Assembly: GCA_003254885.1 (NCBI GenBank)
Contig: QANT01007733.1
Coordinates: forward strand, 52,438 to 116,437
Source of the DNA: Purshia tridentata
Lineage: Eukaryota; Streptophyta; Magnoliopsida; Rosales; Rosaceae
Length of the DNA: 64,000 nucleotides
Direction: 5' to 3'
Position numbers and translations under genes: made by a program. Shown here piece after piece: positions 11,561 through 22,433 of this stretch (within the stretch, counting starts at the first letter, position 1; each line of letters begins with the position of its first letter). The notes below the pieces were generated by a model that was not told the origin of the DNA, did no database searches, and saw only the letters and a program-made list of their open reading frames with translations.

Positions 11561-12222
11561 TGTTCTCACTTGCTTAAACTTGTGAGATACTAATTCAAGG
11601 TATAGTTTTCGATCCAATTCAGCCTTCAATTCAAGATTCTCCAACCAGGCCAGGCACCATCAAAATTATTCACGATTTAATGTTGTACATGGACCGCTTC
11701 CTTTTTTTCTATTAGCACTAGCTATTTGCTTAATGAATTTTAATGTCAAGGCATTTTGTAGATGTGATCTATAAAAAAACGTACTCTTGCTTGCATTACA
11801 ACAACAGAAGACTAATCCATTATCAGCTTTTCACCAATATTCCTTCTAAAGCAATTTTTGCTTAACCAAATTTCACAATGTACGTATAAACACATACACA
11901 GATATTTGTTATAGTGGATGAAACTTTAGTCATCTCCTTTTGTCGAAATAAGTTCTAAGTTATAATTCATGGACAAGAGTTGATTAATAAATAAATAAAT
12001 AAAACATCAATACATATACACGCGCAAACCTTTTTTTTACTAGGAATTATTATAATTACGTGTATCTACTTTTTTTTTTTTGGGGGGGGTTAAGGAGTAC
12101 GTAACATCAATCTGATATAAATCCAATAAAATATCCAAATACAACGAAAGGGGAACTTTTGCCTTGAAATTAAGTTGCAACTGGATCACACACTTAATTG
12201 ATATTAAATATTAATAGGGAAA
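11561..12222. other. Intergenic: BPA1-like 3' UTR and convergent spacer
   Basis: The first part is the 3' UTR of the BPA1-like gene. The rest is an AT-rich spacer between two convergent genes, with a T10-G9 homopolymer junction near 12071-12089 that is probably unstable and error-prone in sequencing. No gene is seen. Confidence 0.5.
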
Positions 12223-14598
12223 TTAAGTAAGAATTAAAATGATTAGAGCTTGAATTGTGGGTGCCAATAGTAAAGATAGCAGGGGAATGTGGATGGTGTG
12301 AGTAGGTGCAGAAGAGAATTGGAATACTGGTGAAAATGGAGGTGGAGGTGGTGGAGTTTTGCGTGATCCTGAATGGGGTGAAGTAGTACTGCTAGGTGAT
12401 GTGTCATCAATCGGTGGAGGTGGTGTATCAGGCGGAGTCTGAGGTGCGGGCGGACAAGACATTCCAGAGAGACAATTACCAGTCACCCTGTAGCAGTAAT
12501 CATATAACAAATATGAAATTAATTAATAGTTGGAAAACATATGTATATAATAATAATGGGCATGCATCATATATATGATATATGTACGTATTCATAACTT
12601 AATTGATATATATCATATATGTATTTATAAATTTATAATTGATATATATTATATATGTATCTAAAATAATCACTTACACAAGTTCCAAGTTCTTGTTTCT
12701 TGATAAGGAGGCGGGTATGGTTCCGTTGAATCTATTATTTGACAAATCCCTGCATATATATGGAGGCCGCACAATAAATACGTACATAATCAATATATAT
12801 ATATATATGTTTATGAGTAACCTTTCGAATTAAAAATATATTAATTAATTCAATAATCGAATTAAACTTACAGTCGTTTTAGATTCGGAAAGGAGCCAAA
12901 AAAAGCAGGAATAGGACCACTTAAACTATTGTCGTGCAAATCACTGCATATATACGAAAATCGAATTAAGGAAAATCAACAGCAGTACGTACTATATATA
13001 CCGTACGTAATCTTTATCAATGTTAATTAATAATGGATGAGGTGGGAACTGACATAGTCACAAGGGCATCCATGGAACTAAAATCTGGTAGTGTACCAAC
13101 GAGACCGAAGCTACTGAGATTCCTGCAGTTGTACAAAATAAGTAAGATTAATAAATTAATATTAGAAATTAAGAGCCTGCAAATTAAGAGGTAGGTGACT
13201 AACAGAGCTATAACACGAGGGATTAGGGCTGCGCTACACTGAAGCCATTCCCACTGAAAATGTGAGGGAAGACAGGGGTCACCGGTCCATATAATTAAGA
13301 CCTCGAATTGCACTTGTAGTAGCACCAATGCTTGCACATCTCTGGCATCAGTTGCAGGGGATAATGGAACATCGCTAACCGTATAAACTTCCAAGGCATT
13401 GATGAGAACGGGAAGGGTGGAATCAGAGGTGGGCTTCAAAATGAAGGATGTTGCAGAAGAAGCAGTGATGTTGGTAATGGCCTCTTCCACGACGCCACCA
13501 AAAGGTGGAACGATGGGTTTTGAATAAGGCTGGTTGTCCACCAAAACCTGAAAGGACCGCCTGTCGGCCCAAGTCAGTCGAATCACTTCCGAGAAAAACA
13601 TGGTGATGTAGACAGGGACTTTATAGTCTGGTAGACCGGTGAACAATTGTAAATATTCTATTGTTCTATTGGTGCCGGTGCCGGTGCCGGTGGTTGCATT
13701 TTGTAATACAGCTGCTGGAGGATTATCTTCTGCCCCACTTACATCAATGGACTCCGCTTCACCTTTCACCTGAATTGCATTCGAGCCATATGCAGGATAC
13801 CAAATCCGATCATAAGCGTCGTCCGGATACCTGCAGCACCACCAAAGTACATACATTATACATACGTAGCGTTATAATTTAAATAACTTATTGTATTTAC
13901 GCATGTCACATGATATAAAATATGTACCTAATCAGTTGTTTTGCACCGAAAGCGTATCTTTCTGTTAAAAACAAGGCACGATCTGAATCAACACGGGCGT
14001 ACATGGTGGGAGCTAGACTCCGGAATTCAAGTGTGGATATAAAGGGAAATTGGCGAGGCAGGGTTTGAGCAAGACATATGCTGGTGCTGTTTTTCTTCAC
14101 ACTATATATCACCTCAGAAGAAACTATAGTATTGAAATCCGCGGCTGTTATGTTGACGTGTGTCCAGAAGTTGGAATCGAAGTAAAGATCAAAGGTTGGG
14201 GGAGAGTTTTTTCCATCGTAATTACCGTAGTAAAAGCCTGCGCGGACTAGAATCTTGTCCCCACTGCTCACAGGTACGGTATAGCAGTTTTTCCTTAAAC
14301 TTGAGAAAACTCGAAGAGTGCTTATCTCACGAGGCCGCACTGAATATTCCACCTTTTCGGACACTCCGCTTTGCACATACTCATCGTCTCCAACCCACTC
14401 TATGGAATTGCTGTCGGCGTAAGAAACCGACGCCCCACAATCGATGCTCAAAAACATTGCACCACATGGTTTTGAGACCCATAATAATACATTAATTACT
14501 AGTAACACACTAGTACTGTATGATGTGGGCATGCCTATTCTCATCAACAATATCGATCGCTCGCCAACTCTTAATGTTGGGCTTCTCTTCATTAACAT
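12223..14598 (-). CDS. Kinase-less malectin-like / leucine-rich-repeat receptor-like protein
   Basis: Six coding exons (complement of 12223-12487, 12678-12749, 12872-12943, 13054-13122, 13204-13830, 13928-14598) give 591 residues. A signal peptide near residues 19-50 precedes LSIDCGA, the start of the malectin-like (di-glucose-binding) domain, which runs to about residue 400. The WTGDPCLP...W linker motif follows, then about three leucine-rich repeats carried by 69-72-base exons with conserved phase 2, the usual pattern of LRR-VIII/LRR-I receptor genes. After the repeats comes a proline-rich stretch and a C-terminal hydrophobic run with no kinase and no charged cytoplasmic tail, suggesting a GPI-anchor signal or a tail anchor. 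It resembles the Arabidopsis At3g19230-type malectin-LRR proteins. Ligand and function are unknown. The exact start among several Met codons (14598, 14544, 14532) is uncertain. Confidence 0.82.
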
Positions 14599-15719
14599 AC
14601 ATGCATACTTATATGTTCGTGCACCAGCTGATCACTCCTAGATCAATTTCATTGGTAATTAAAAGCCCACATTTAGACTTCTTCTTTGTTCTTTTTTTTA
14701 AAAGGAATAATTTTACACATTGTATTAGCCGGCTTTATTTATTTATTTATTTTTTATATTACTCATCTCATGCCAATAATAAAATAATTGTTACTTGTCA
14801 GCATGTATATGTACATGTATTAACATATTAAAACAGAACTATACGCAACTCAGAGTTGACTTGCTATGTTAAACTTTAACCTTATCTTAAATAGAGTAGT
14901 GTAGGATTTTAATTAATTTGGTGTAGAAAGTTGTTAATTTAGCTAAAGTAATTAAATATTAATGTTGACATAACCTAAAAAAAAAATTATTTGCAATGGC
15001 AAGTACCTAACGATCGCAAATTACAATATATATTTGTCTTTAGAAAATGTTGAAAAAATAAAAACAATTACAATATATTATTAGAATTAATTTTGTGAAT
15101 GTATATCCACCATGCATGAATATCTTAATTGTTCATTCTTGTATATAATTGCTTTCATGTGTTGACAATTTTATGTAGAATATTAAATTAATTCACTGTA
15201 CGAGGAGGAACATTTCAAACTATTAATCCATTCATAATCAGCCCTCTATTAACATCTCAAAATATAAATTTGCAGGGGCAATTGGTTCGTTCAACTCACA
15301 TAATTATTATCAAGTCTCTAACTTGATGGAATATATACACGTAATAATGACATGGTCATTTCTATATTCATCATGTTTATCGTGAGTTGGTGGCACGTGA
15401 AATGACGAAATACCCATATACGTGAGAAGCATGATGATCATCATGTCTTAATTTATTGCATCCAATTGATTGATAGAGTTAGGAATTTGAGTTTGATTTT
15501 AACATGATGTAAAAAATATGAGGTACGTAGTCTGATTATCTGCTCTTACTTAGACGATATATTATATGAACTAAAAGTATGAGTTGCCCAACAAATTCTA
15601 TACTAATAAAGAAGGGAAATAATAAATCCATTCTACTTTCATATAATTAAGACAGTTAAGAGAAATCTAACTGGTATTTTTGGAACTCGCAATAATTTTG
15701 ATTAATTTGATGCCTGCAT
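14599..15719. other. AT-rich intergenic region
   Basis: This is the upstream region of the malectin-LRR gene and the 3' flank of the CML gene, both on the minus strand. No ORF with family features, RNA gene or clear repeat is seen. AT content is high throughout. Confidence 0.5.
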
Positions 15720-16214
15720 TCATCTCCAACAATTATCAAACGCCGCGGATGTGATGGCCGTCACAAACTCGTGAAAATCAATACGGCCATCGCCGTCCGT
15801 ATCAGCCTCCCCCATCATCCCGATGAGCTCCTCTGCGGTGAGCGCGTGGCCCAACTTGGCCATGGAGTGGGCCAGCTCTGCAGCGCTGATGTAGCCGTCG
15901 CCGTCCCTATCAAACATCCTAAACATCTTCTTGAGCTGGTCTTGGCTGTACGGACACTTGGCTCTTATGAGGTCCGGCTCCACCAGCGCCACGAACTCAG
16001 AGAACTCCACGAGTCCGTTGAAGTTCCGATCGGCTTTTTGGATGAGAGCCTCCAGCTGGTGAGGGCTTGGCTTCAGCCCCAGCGAGCGCAGCAGAGACCC
16101 CAGCTCCAGCTGCGTCAAGCTTCCGTCTTTGTTCCCATCGAACGATCCAAAAATCCCCCGCAGCTCCGCGATCTGCTCATCATCTAACTTTGCCATTTTA
16201 CCGCCGCCCGCCAC
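15720..16214 (-). CDS. Calmodulin-like calcium sensor, CML15/16/18 type
   Basis: An intronless 164-residue protein with four EF-hand loops: DGNKDGSLTQLE near residue 26, DRNFNGLVEFSE near 62, DRDGDGYISAAE near 101 and DTDGDGRIDFHE near 138. The first, third and fourth keep the Asp/Asn and the Glu at the calcium-coordinating positions. The second has Asn at loop position 5 and also ends in Glu, so all four may bind calcium. Length and the absence of introns fit the CML15/16/18 subgroup of plant calmodulin-like proteins. No myristoylation glycine or prenylation motif is present, so it is probably soluble in cytosol or nucleus. The frame is visibly richer in G+C, mostly at third positions, than the surrounding DNA; this is common in intronless CML genes. 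Confidence 0.92.
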   Translation of the reverse strand: MAGGGKMAKLDDEQIAELRGIFGSFDGNKDGSLTQLELGSLLRSLGLKPSPHQLEALIQKADRNFNGLVEFSEFVALVEPDLIRAKCPYSQDQLKKMFRMFDRDGDGYISAAELAHSMAKLGHALTAEELIGMMGEADTDGDGRIDFHEFVTAITSAAFDNCWR

Positions 16215-17307
16215 GGATTTCTATCCAATTTATCAATTAATCAAATAATTCTGATCGTTGATCCGATTTCCCCTCCATCCATCCGTTCAATCACACCACT
16301 CTGCAAATTATATGTATCTGTATGTTGGAGAAACAGTTTCATATATAATTCACAGTTTATACTTTATAGTAACAACTAAATTAATATTATTTGGCTACCT
16401 CAAGTTACGGGTATGAGAGATACGTGCATGATGATCGTGATTGATATTAGATATATACAACAGCAAACTTAACCCTCCCTCCCCTAAAGTCTAATCCCAA
16501 CATCTGAATCACAATTGCCCAAACAACCAATAATTAATTAATTAAATAAATGTCAATGGTTAATTCTTCTTTCTGATTTATAAAAGTTATTGGAGTGGTT
16601 AACGTGCGCCGACCTTTCTTTAATTATCCCAGGAGAGGACTGAGGAGTAGGACTGGACTGGTGAGCGCCTCAAAACTTCTCCTTTGACAATTGGTAGTCT
16701 AAGGAGAATGAAACTGACCGCTTTCTTTTTCTTTTATTGTCTGGGTCTTTATACTCTTTTGAAATAAATTAGATTTGCTTATAATTAAATCAAAATATTT
16801 AAATGAAAATAAAAAGGACAGATTTATTTGTCAAAGTATCAAACAAAAATGTGAGCCAACTCTTGCTAACCATTTTTTGGACCTACCCAACGGAATCTCA
16901 TCATTCGAATTGTTCAAATTTTAGGTCCCATTCAAATTGAAAATTATTAGTCATTTAATTATTATCACAATTATTTTAATGAGTTATGAAAATTTTTAAA
17001 AAGAAAAAGATTTAAAAGTATCATTTAATAATCAAACAAACAACTGCACATATAAGGTTTCCACGAACCTTATGGCCGGCACATTAAGTTAGCTATTATT
17101 GAAGCTAATTATAATTTAGAATATATATAAAGTTTCAAATGCTTAAAGTTGTCCCAAAATCAAACCAATTCATCCTAATAAGCAACAGCTAGCCGATAAA
17201 ATAGCTCGGTTTGGCCGTTCATTTTTTATTTGTAAAGTTCATGAAAGGAAGGACTTGCTTAATAATCATATAATAAATAATAGTAATTAAGACTTCTAAT
17301 CATTAAA
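16215..17307. other. CML upstream region and intergenic DNA
   Basis: The first 200 bases are likely leader and promoter of the CML gene. The remainder is AT-rich spacer up to the tRNA gene. No coding region is recognised. Confidence 0.5.
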
Positions 17308-17389
17308 GTCGCTTTGGCCGAGTGGTTAAGGCGTGTGCCTGCTAAGTACATGGGGTTTCCCCGCGAGAGTTCGAATCTCTCAGGCGACG
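17308..17389 (+). tRNA. tRNA-Ser (anticodon GCT)
   Basis: An 82-base class II tRNA. The acceptor stem GTCGCTT pairs with AGGCGAC at 17382-17388, leaving G17389 as discriminator. The A box region reads TGGCCGAGTGG, the anticodon GCT is at 17341-17343 in the loop CTGCTAA, a long variable arm (TGGGGTTTCCCCGC) follows as expected for serine, and the T-arm contains GTTCGAATC. A T-rich run directly after 17389 is the RNA polymerase III terminator. No CCA is encoded and no intron is present, as usual for a nuclear tRNA-Ser gene. Confidence 0.95.
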
Positions 17390-17400
17390 TTTTTATTTTT
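17390..17400 (+). terminator. RNA polymerase III terminator of tRNA-Ser
   Basis: A T-rich run (TTTTTATTTTT) immediately follows the tRNA discriminator base. Runs of four or more T on the coding strand are the standard Pol III stop signal. Confidence 0.75.
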
Positions 17401-17946
17401 TTATTTTTTTGGGGCATAGTTTAGTTTCTACTGCCGTACAAATTTATAATACACCGCTCTACTATCATCGAAGTATGAAAATAGATAGATACCGTTGATA
17501 TTCAATGTTGGAAATCTTAATAAAATTGTATTCCGCAACCTCGCAGCCAGACCGAACATGTAATGTACGTTTTGTTATCTCAGCCATATGTTGATGAGGC
17601 ATCTGATCATATTTTTAGTTATAGATCAGTTGCTATGTCTGCCTATGATATCAATATGTAATTGTTGGATAAGATGATCATGATATCCTATATTACTGCT
17701 ATTACATAATCAGAATATCTGAGTCAATGGTTGTTCAGATAGAAGAATAAAATGTGAAATGTGAGTCAAGGTCCCCCTCATAGAACTATAGAATGAATCT
17801 TCAAATATGAAATTCGACCCATACTCTTCCAATATGGTTGATGACTTGCAGTTGCAGCGCCCATGGCCCGCATCATTCAACTCATATCCTTGAAACACTC
17901 TTATACCCTAATATAACACAAAATAAGCACCATTTTAATCAAGCAA
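17401..17946. other. Intergenic DNA and probable 3' UTR of PTH2
   Basis: No supported gene. The part next to 17946 is probably the 3' UTR of the minus-strand peptidyl-tRNA hydrolase gene. A 62-codon open frame on the minus strand at 17710-17898 has no recognisable family features and is treated as chance. Confidence 0.45.
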
Positions 17947-19795
17947 CTACAAGAGTTTCAGTCCACCTGTCACATCATCAACCACTTCAATCGGTCCTGC
18001 ACATGAGTGTTACAATAAATCATTAATGAGAAAATCCAGGTTTAGATAAAGTGAGAAGAGAAAATCAAAAGTTCCATTTGGACTTCTTTTCAGACAATAG
18101 GAATTCAATTTGCAACATCATAATCACAAGCTCATAACCAGTCCTACCTAATATCCTATCCGACACAACACAAGGGGCTTGACCTCCTATTCTAAGATGT
18201 AGCCAAGGGAGCCCCCCATGAACTTGTTAAGACTTGAACTTTCTTTTATACTTGATGGAAACATTGAATGTGAAGCTAATGAAGAATAGAAACTTACCAA
18301 GAATAGCCATCACTGTCCTTGAATCTGGAAGAATATATAGGAACAAATAAGTAACTTTCTATGGTCAACTGGATAAGAAGCTAGTGAAAAATATAAGTTC
18401 AAAGACAAATGGGGAACATACATGACTTAAGCAACAATTGAGCTGTTTGAATCAGTATTCAAAATACAAGTAATTGTAATAATTTTTCAGACTGAAAAAA
18501 AATGCTTAAAAAGTGACAAAGATGGGTACACAGAACTTGGAAATGCACATTGTACCAACGCTTTGTGCTAAGTTTTCCCAGTTTCTGATGATGGCCATCA
18601 CTTCTCAGTTAAAATGTTTATAAAGAAAACTATCATTCTACTTTATTCACATTATTTAAATTAACATTCACCAAACCTCAAAATTATCAAAACCATGATT
18701 AACCTCGGATATAGAAACTTAAGCAACTCACTTGGTGCAATCTGAGTCCTCCCAGCATCAATTGTAATATGTGTTGGTAGGTTCAGTGACTTTGCCCTCT
18801 CCTGTCAACATAAGGATTTCAACATCAACAATTAAACTGCATTCTAAGTGCTTCTATAAAACTTGCAACTTTGCTGAAATTATATATAATTGAATAGAGT
18901 ACGCAATAAAGAGATGCAAATAATACTGACTTGCAAAACTAGCAAATCTTCTTCACTTTCTATTTTCACAACAACTTTAGGTTGTGCACACATCTCCCAC
19001 CTGCATATGGACCTAAAATCATTACAGGAAACATAGATAAAAAGGACACAAATAATAAAATCCATATTTTCAAGGGGATAAAAATCAGAGTAGTCTGTGG
19101 CCATACTTGTTTAAAGCTTTTGGTGCCCGATGGAGGAGCTTTTTATAGAGACCCAAAGTCGCATGACTAAACAATGAAGGCAAAGATTTGGATGATGATT
19201 GGAACAAAATATAATACAATGCCAAAAAAAAAAAAAAACAATAAATTACAACTAACTGAATAATGAAGTATTATTCAAGGAAAAGCATGTTATGATTTCA
19301 TGAACTAATTCTCAACAGTCAACAAAACACTTAATGTTTGCTTGATTTGAAATTATCTAGGAGGGGACAGAAAAAAGCAACAGCTACCTGCATTGCGCAG
19401 CAATTTTCCCTTTACCCATCTTTAGATCATTCCTGACTACCAAAACCTTAAGAAAAGAAAGAAGAAAGTGAATAAGGCAATCCAAGATGGCACATAATAA
19501 CAGCATTTGAAGTTTGCTATCAGAGATGCAAGTGCAAGTAAGTAAGTAATACCATTTTGAAATCTTGATGAATGTCAGCGAGCTTGTCAATGTCAAGAGG
19601 GTCTTTGGGCTTATCCTTCTTCTTATTCTTCTTGGCATTATTATTATTATTATTATGAGTAAGAAGCGCACTTTGCTTAGCTAGTCTTGCTGAGATTAAA
19701 ATACGAGCAGGAGGGTAACGAGTACCAAAGCAATACCCCAAAGCAAGCCAACCTGCTCCGACTAAAATGGCACCCACCCACCCCAAACCCATCAT
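17947..19795 (-). CDS. Peptidyl-tRNA hydrolase 2 (PTRH2/Bit1 type)
   Basis: Seven coding exons (complement of 17947-17996, 18298-18324, 18732-18801, 18931-19000, 19107-19166, 19388-19446, 19553-19795) give 192 residues. Residues 3-24 form an N-terminal membrane segment with many glycines, then a lysine/asparagine-rich linker with six consecutive Asn. The Pth2 fold begins at KMVLVVRNDLKMGKGKIAAQ, with the conserved CSHA motif, and continues to TIDAGRTQIAP, which holds the conserved Asp and Gln-containing loop. It ends in GPIEVVDDVTGGLKLL, as in archaeal and eukaryotic Pth2. The enzyme cuts peptidyl-tRNA that drops off ribosomes; the human homologue sits in the mitochondrial outer membrane through a similar N-terminal anchor. 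The exon 18298-18324 is only 27 bases. Confidence 0.93.
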
Positions 19796-20791
19796 ATCTC
19801 TACTCCCTCAACTTCCACCACCACCCACAACCGATTCTCTTACACCTACCTTCCAATCCAATCTCTACTTTAATACAAAAAAAATAAATAGATATTCAAA
19901 TAATTCATCCTCATATAACATGCTATTAATTTACAGTAGAGTTTTCGTGCAAACAAAGAGGGGTACCTATGAGAATCGATGGTCGAGAGTTGGTAATCTT
20001 AGATCGACGGCTGTGAACGCACGCAGCCGGCAGATATGACTGTTTTCCTCTTACTTTTGCAGCGGAGGAGGAGGGTAAGTGCGATATTCGGGTGGGTTGA
20101 GTCGGGCGAGTCAACAATTTATCTGATACGGAAAACAAACCCGCTGCTGTGCTGGGCCTTTGTTTGGGCTTACATTAGTTTGTTGTTGGTTAATAAAAGT
20201 TTCAAAGTAGCCAAACCATGTAACCTTGGTTGCACGGTCGTTGCACAAATGAGCCAAATCTAAAGTCTAAACAGTACAAAATAACAAGGTGCCATCGTCC
20301 ATCATCCAACAACTTTGACATTGACCATGAACAAAAAGTCTTCACCGTGTTAGAATGTTCCATTTTCCTCAAAATATAATTTACTTTTGTATTTTGCTTA
20401 TTGTATATACAAATAGAATATGGAAATTTCAACTTCAAACTTCTCCTAACAAAGTGCACTGTAGTCTCTAAATAGAATAAATAGTATTAGGCTCTCTGTG
20501 GCCCTAAATTCCTAATAATATTCAGATTCAATTAGAAGTCGTTCAATCATGTCAAATGAATGCCACCTGACCTCATTAATGGCCATAATCACCTTCTTCT
20601 TTCTAATGAGAATGGTATTTTTACGACTGGTAGAGGATGGTATGCTGGTAGAGGATGTGTAAGTAGCTGTTTTACAATTTTGCAAGAGAGAGTTCAATAT
20701 GGTGGCGCATGCAATTGCTAAGTTAAATTTTAGGAAGAGTTCTCTAGTGATATGGTTGAAATTTTATAAATCATATAAAATGTGAGTATTA

Positions 20792-21127
20792 GAGCATCTC
20801 CAGCAATTTCATAACTCTTTGTTCAAAATTAAATTTAGAAAATGATATAAATCACATCTCAAACTCTTTTTAAAATTTGAAATTTTCTTAAAAGTTCTCT
20901 AAATTAAGTTAAATGAGTACGACTCCCCACACCTCCAACAATCAATTTTAAACAAGAAACACACACAAAAAAAAAAAAGGTAACTTTATAATTGAAGAGC
21001 CATTCCTAAAATATGACTTTTTTCTATAATTTATTCTCAAATTAGAAAAGATTATAGAGAAATGACTATTCAACCTGATTTGTGAATATTTAAATAACAA
21101 AAATTTAGAGAAAAGTTTGAGATGCGC
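20792..21127. repeat. Candidate MITE-like element with imperfect terminal inverted repeats
   Basis: The left end reads GAGCATCTCCAGCA, a terminus seen in many short non-autonomous plant DNA transposons. The right end reads AGTTTGAGATGCGC, whose reverse complement matches the left end at about 9 of 11 positions. The interior is AT-rich, about 335 bases in all, with no coding capacity. I cannot see a convincing target-site duplication, so this is a tentative call. Confidence 0.35.
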
Positions 21128-21478
21128 AAATATGAGATCGTAGAGTAAAGTGCACCCCGAAAAATAGTATTACACCACCCAAAATGGTTTGGGGCAAGGA
21201 GTGACTTTCACTGCAGTGAAAGGCCTAATAAGGCTAATATTAGTATGTTACTGAAAAAGTACAAATATTATAAAGAAAAGAAAAACACAAAATGAGAAAT
21301 AATTATAGAGCTAGCCGGTAGCCTAAGTTAACGTACATAATAAGTCTGCAAAAAAAAAAAAGTAAACGTATAAGAGAGAGAAAAGGGTGCCTGCAAATCC
21401 AAGGAAGCAGAATAATAGAAAAGAATAGATTTTTATTATTCACTTTATTCAGTCGTTGCTTCGTTGCGCCTGCGCTTT

Positions 21479-21499
21479 GTCGTCGTCGTCGTCGTCGTC
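21479..21499 (+). repeat. GTC trinucleotide microsatellite in a 5' leader
   Basis: About seven uninterrupted GTC units lie in the presumed first, untranslated exon of the TOM1-like gene. Length variation between individuals is likely. Confidence 0.75.
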
Positions 21500-22433
21500 T
21501 AAAGCCATTACCCAACCGGGCCAACCCACTACTCGTCAAACAGCTTTTGTTCTGAATTCTCCAAATTTCGAAGGTATTCAATCAACACTCACACAATTTC
21601 TTTCTAATCAATATCCGACTTCATTTTTCATTCTTCATAACGATTCTTCATCTGATCGGTTCTCTATACCTGTTTGATTATTGAGAAAGCAAAACAAAAG
21701 TCACCAAAGAACAAAAAAAGAAACGAGGAAACTAAATTTTGGATTGTTGACTTGAACTAGGCGTACGAGACGGGTACTACCTTTTTTTCTCAGTAGCCAA
21801 ACAGTCCCATCTAGGTTCCATCTTCTGCTTTCTCTAGGGTTTTTGAAGATTTTGACTTCTAGGATATCAAGGGTTTCAATAATTTTGGTGTCGGTTATAT
21901 ACACTGCTATATGGAATTTGGTTCCTATATTGTCATCTATTTGTTTGTTAACAAAATTGGGGGACGGAACAGGTTTGGGGGGAAAACGTTCTAGTTTGAC
22001 TAATTATTGTTGAATTTTCCCTACAGTTTTTATGCTTTCAATTTTTTCCTTTGCTTTATGTTCATTTGGTGTTAAGAAACTTTGGCTTCTTTTGGATGGT
22101 TTTAATTTCAAGATCATGAAGAAACAGAATCCAGAATTATGATAAAATTGTTTAATATATCTGTCTTTCTCCTGAGAAAACATAGGAGAAGATTTTTTTT
22201 TTCCTATGCCTTTAAAATTTGTTGTAGTTTGGCTTTTAAAATAGAAAGTCATTATTTTTAGTCAACTAGTAAACTTATATAATCTCTTGTTTTGTTGTTG
22301 TCTGTATGTTTAAGGCTATGCAAAACTCTTTTGTAACATAATAATGCATCTCTTCAATCTTTAACAGCAACTAATTTTGGCATTAATACATTTTTCAGGA
22401 AAAATTTTGTTTAGAGTTAGAGGGATTGCAAAG

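Larger units (their letters stand above)
19796..22433. other. Divergent intergenic region between PTH2 and the TOM1-like gene
   Basis: Left part: PTH2 5' leader, with a possible leader exon around 19968-20040, and upstream site II-type motifs TGGGCC at 20153-20158 and TGGGCT at 20165-20170. Middle: AT-rich DNA with a candidate MITE at 20792-21127. Right part: 5' leader of the TOM1-like gene, with a GTC-repeat tract at 21479-21499 and a leader intron whose acceptor is at 22397-22398. No other gene is supported. Confidence 0.5.

Noticed and set aside
12580-12660. AT-rich near-palindromes between LRR exons
   Set aside because: Simple TA-rich intron sequence; no element boundaries are visible.
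15771-16187. 138-codon plus-strand frame over the CML gene
   Set aside because: Antisense shadow produced by the GC-rich third positions of the four EF-hand protein.
17710-17898. 62-codon minus-strand frame downstream of PTH2
   Set aside because: No recognisable domain and no splice partner; it lies in the probable 3' UTR or spacer.
19635-19658. AT-rich trinucleotide run as a possible non-coding microsatellite
   Set aside because: It is inside the PTH2 coding sequence and codes for a run of Asn in the linker.
20036-20263. 75-codon plus-strand frame upstream of PTH2
   Set aside because: It overlaps the PTH2 leader and promoter and shows no protein-like features.
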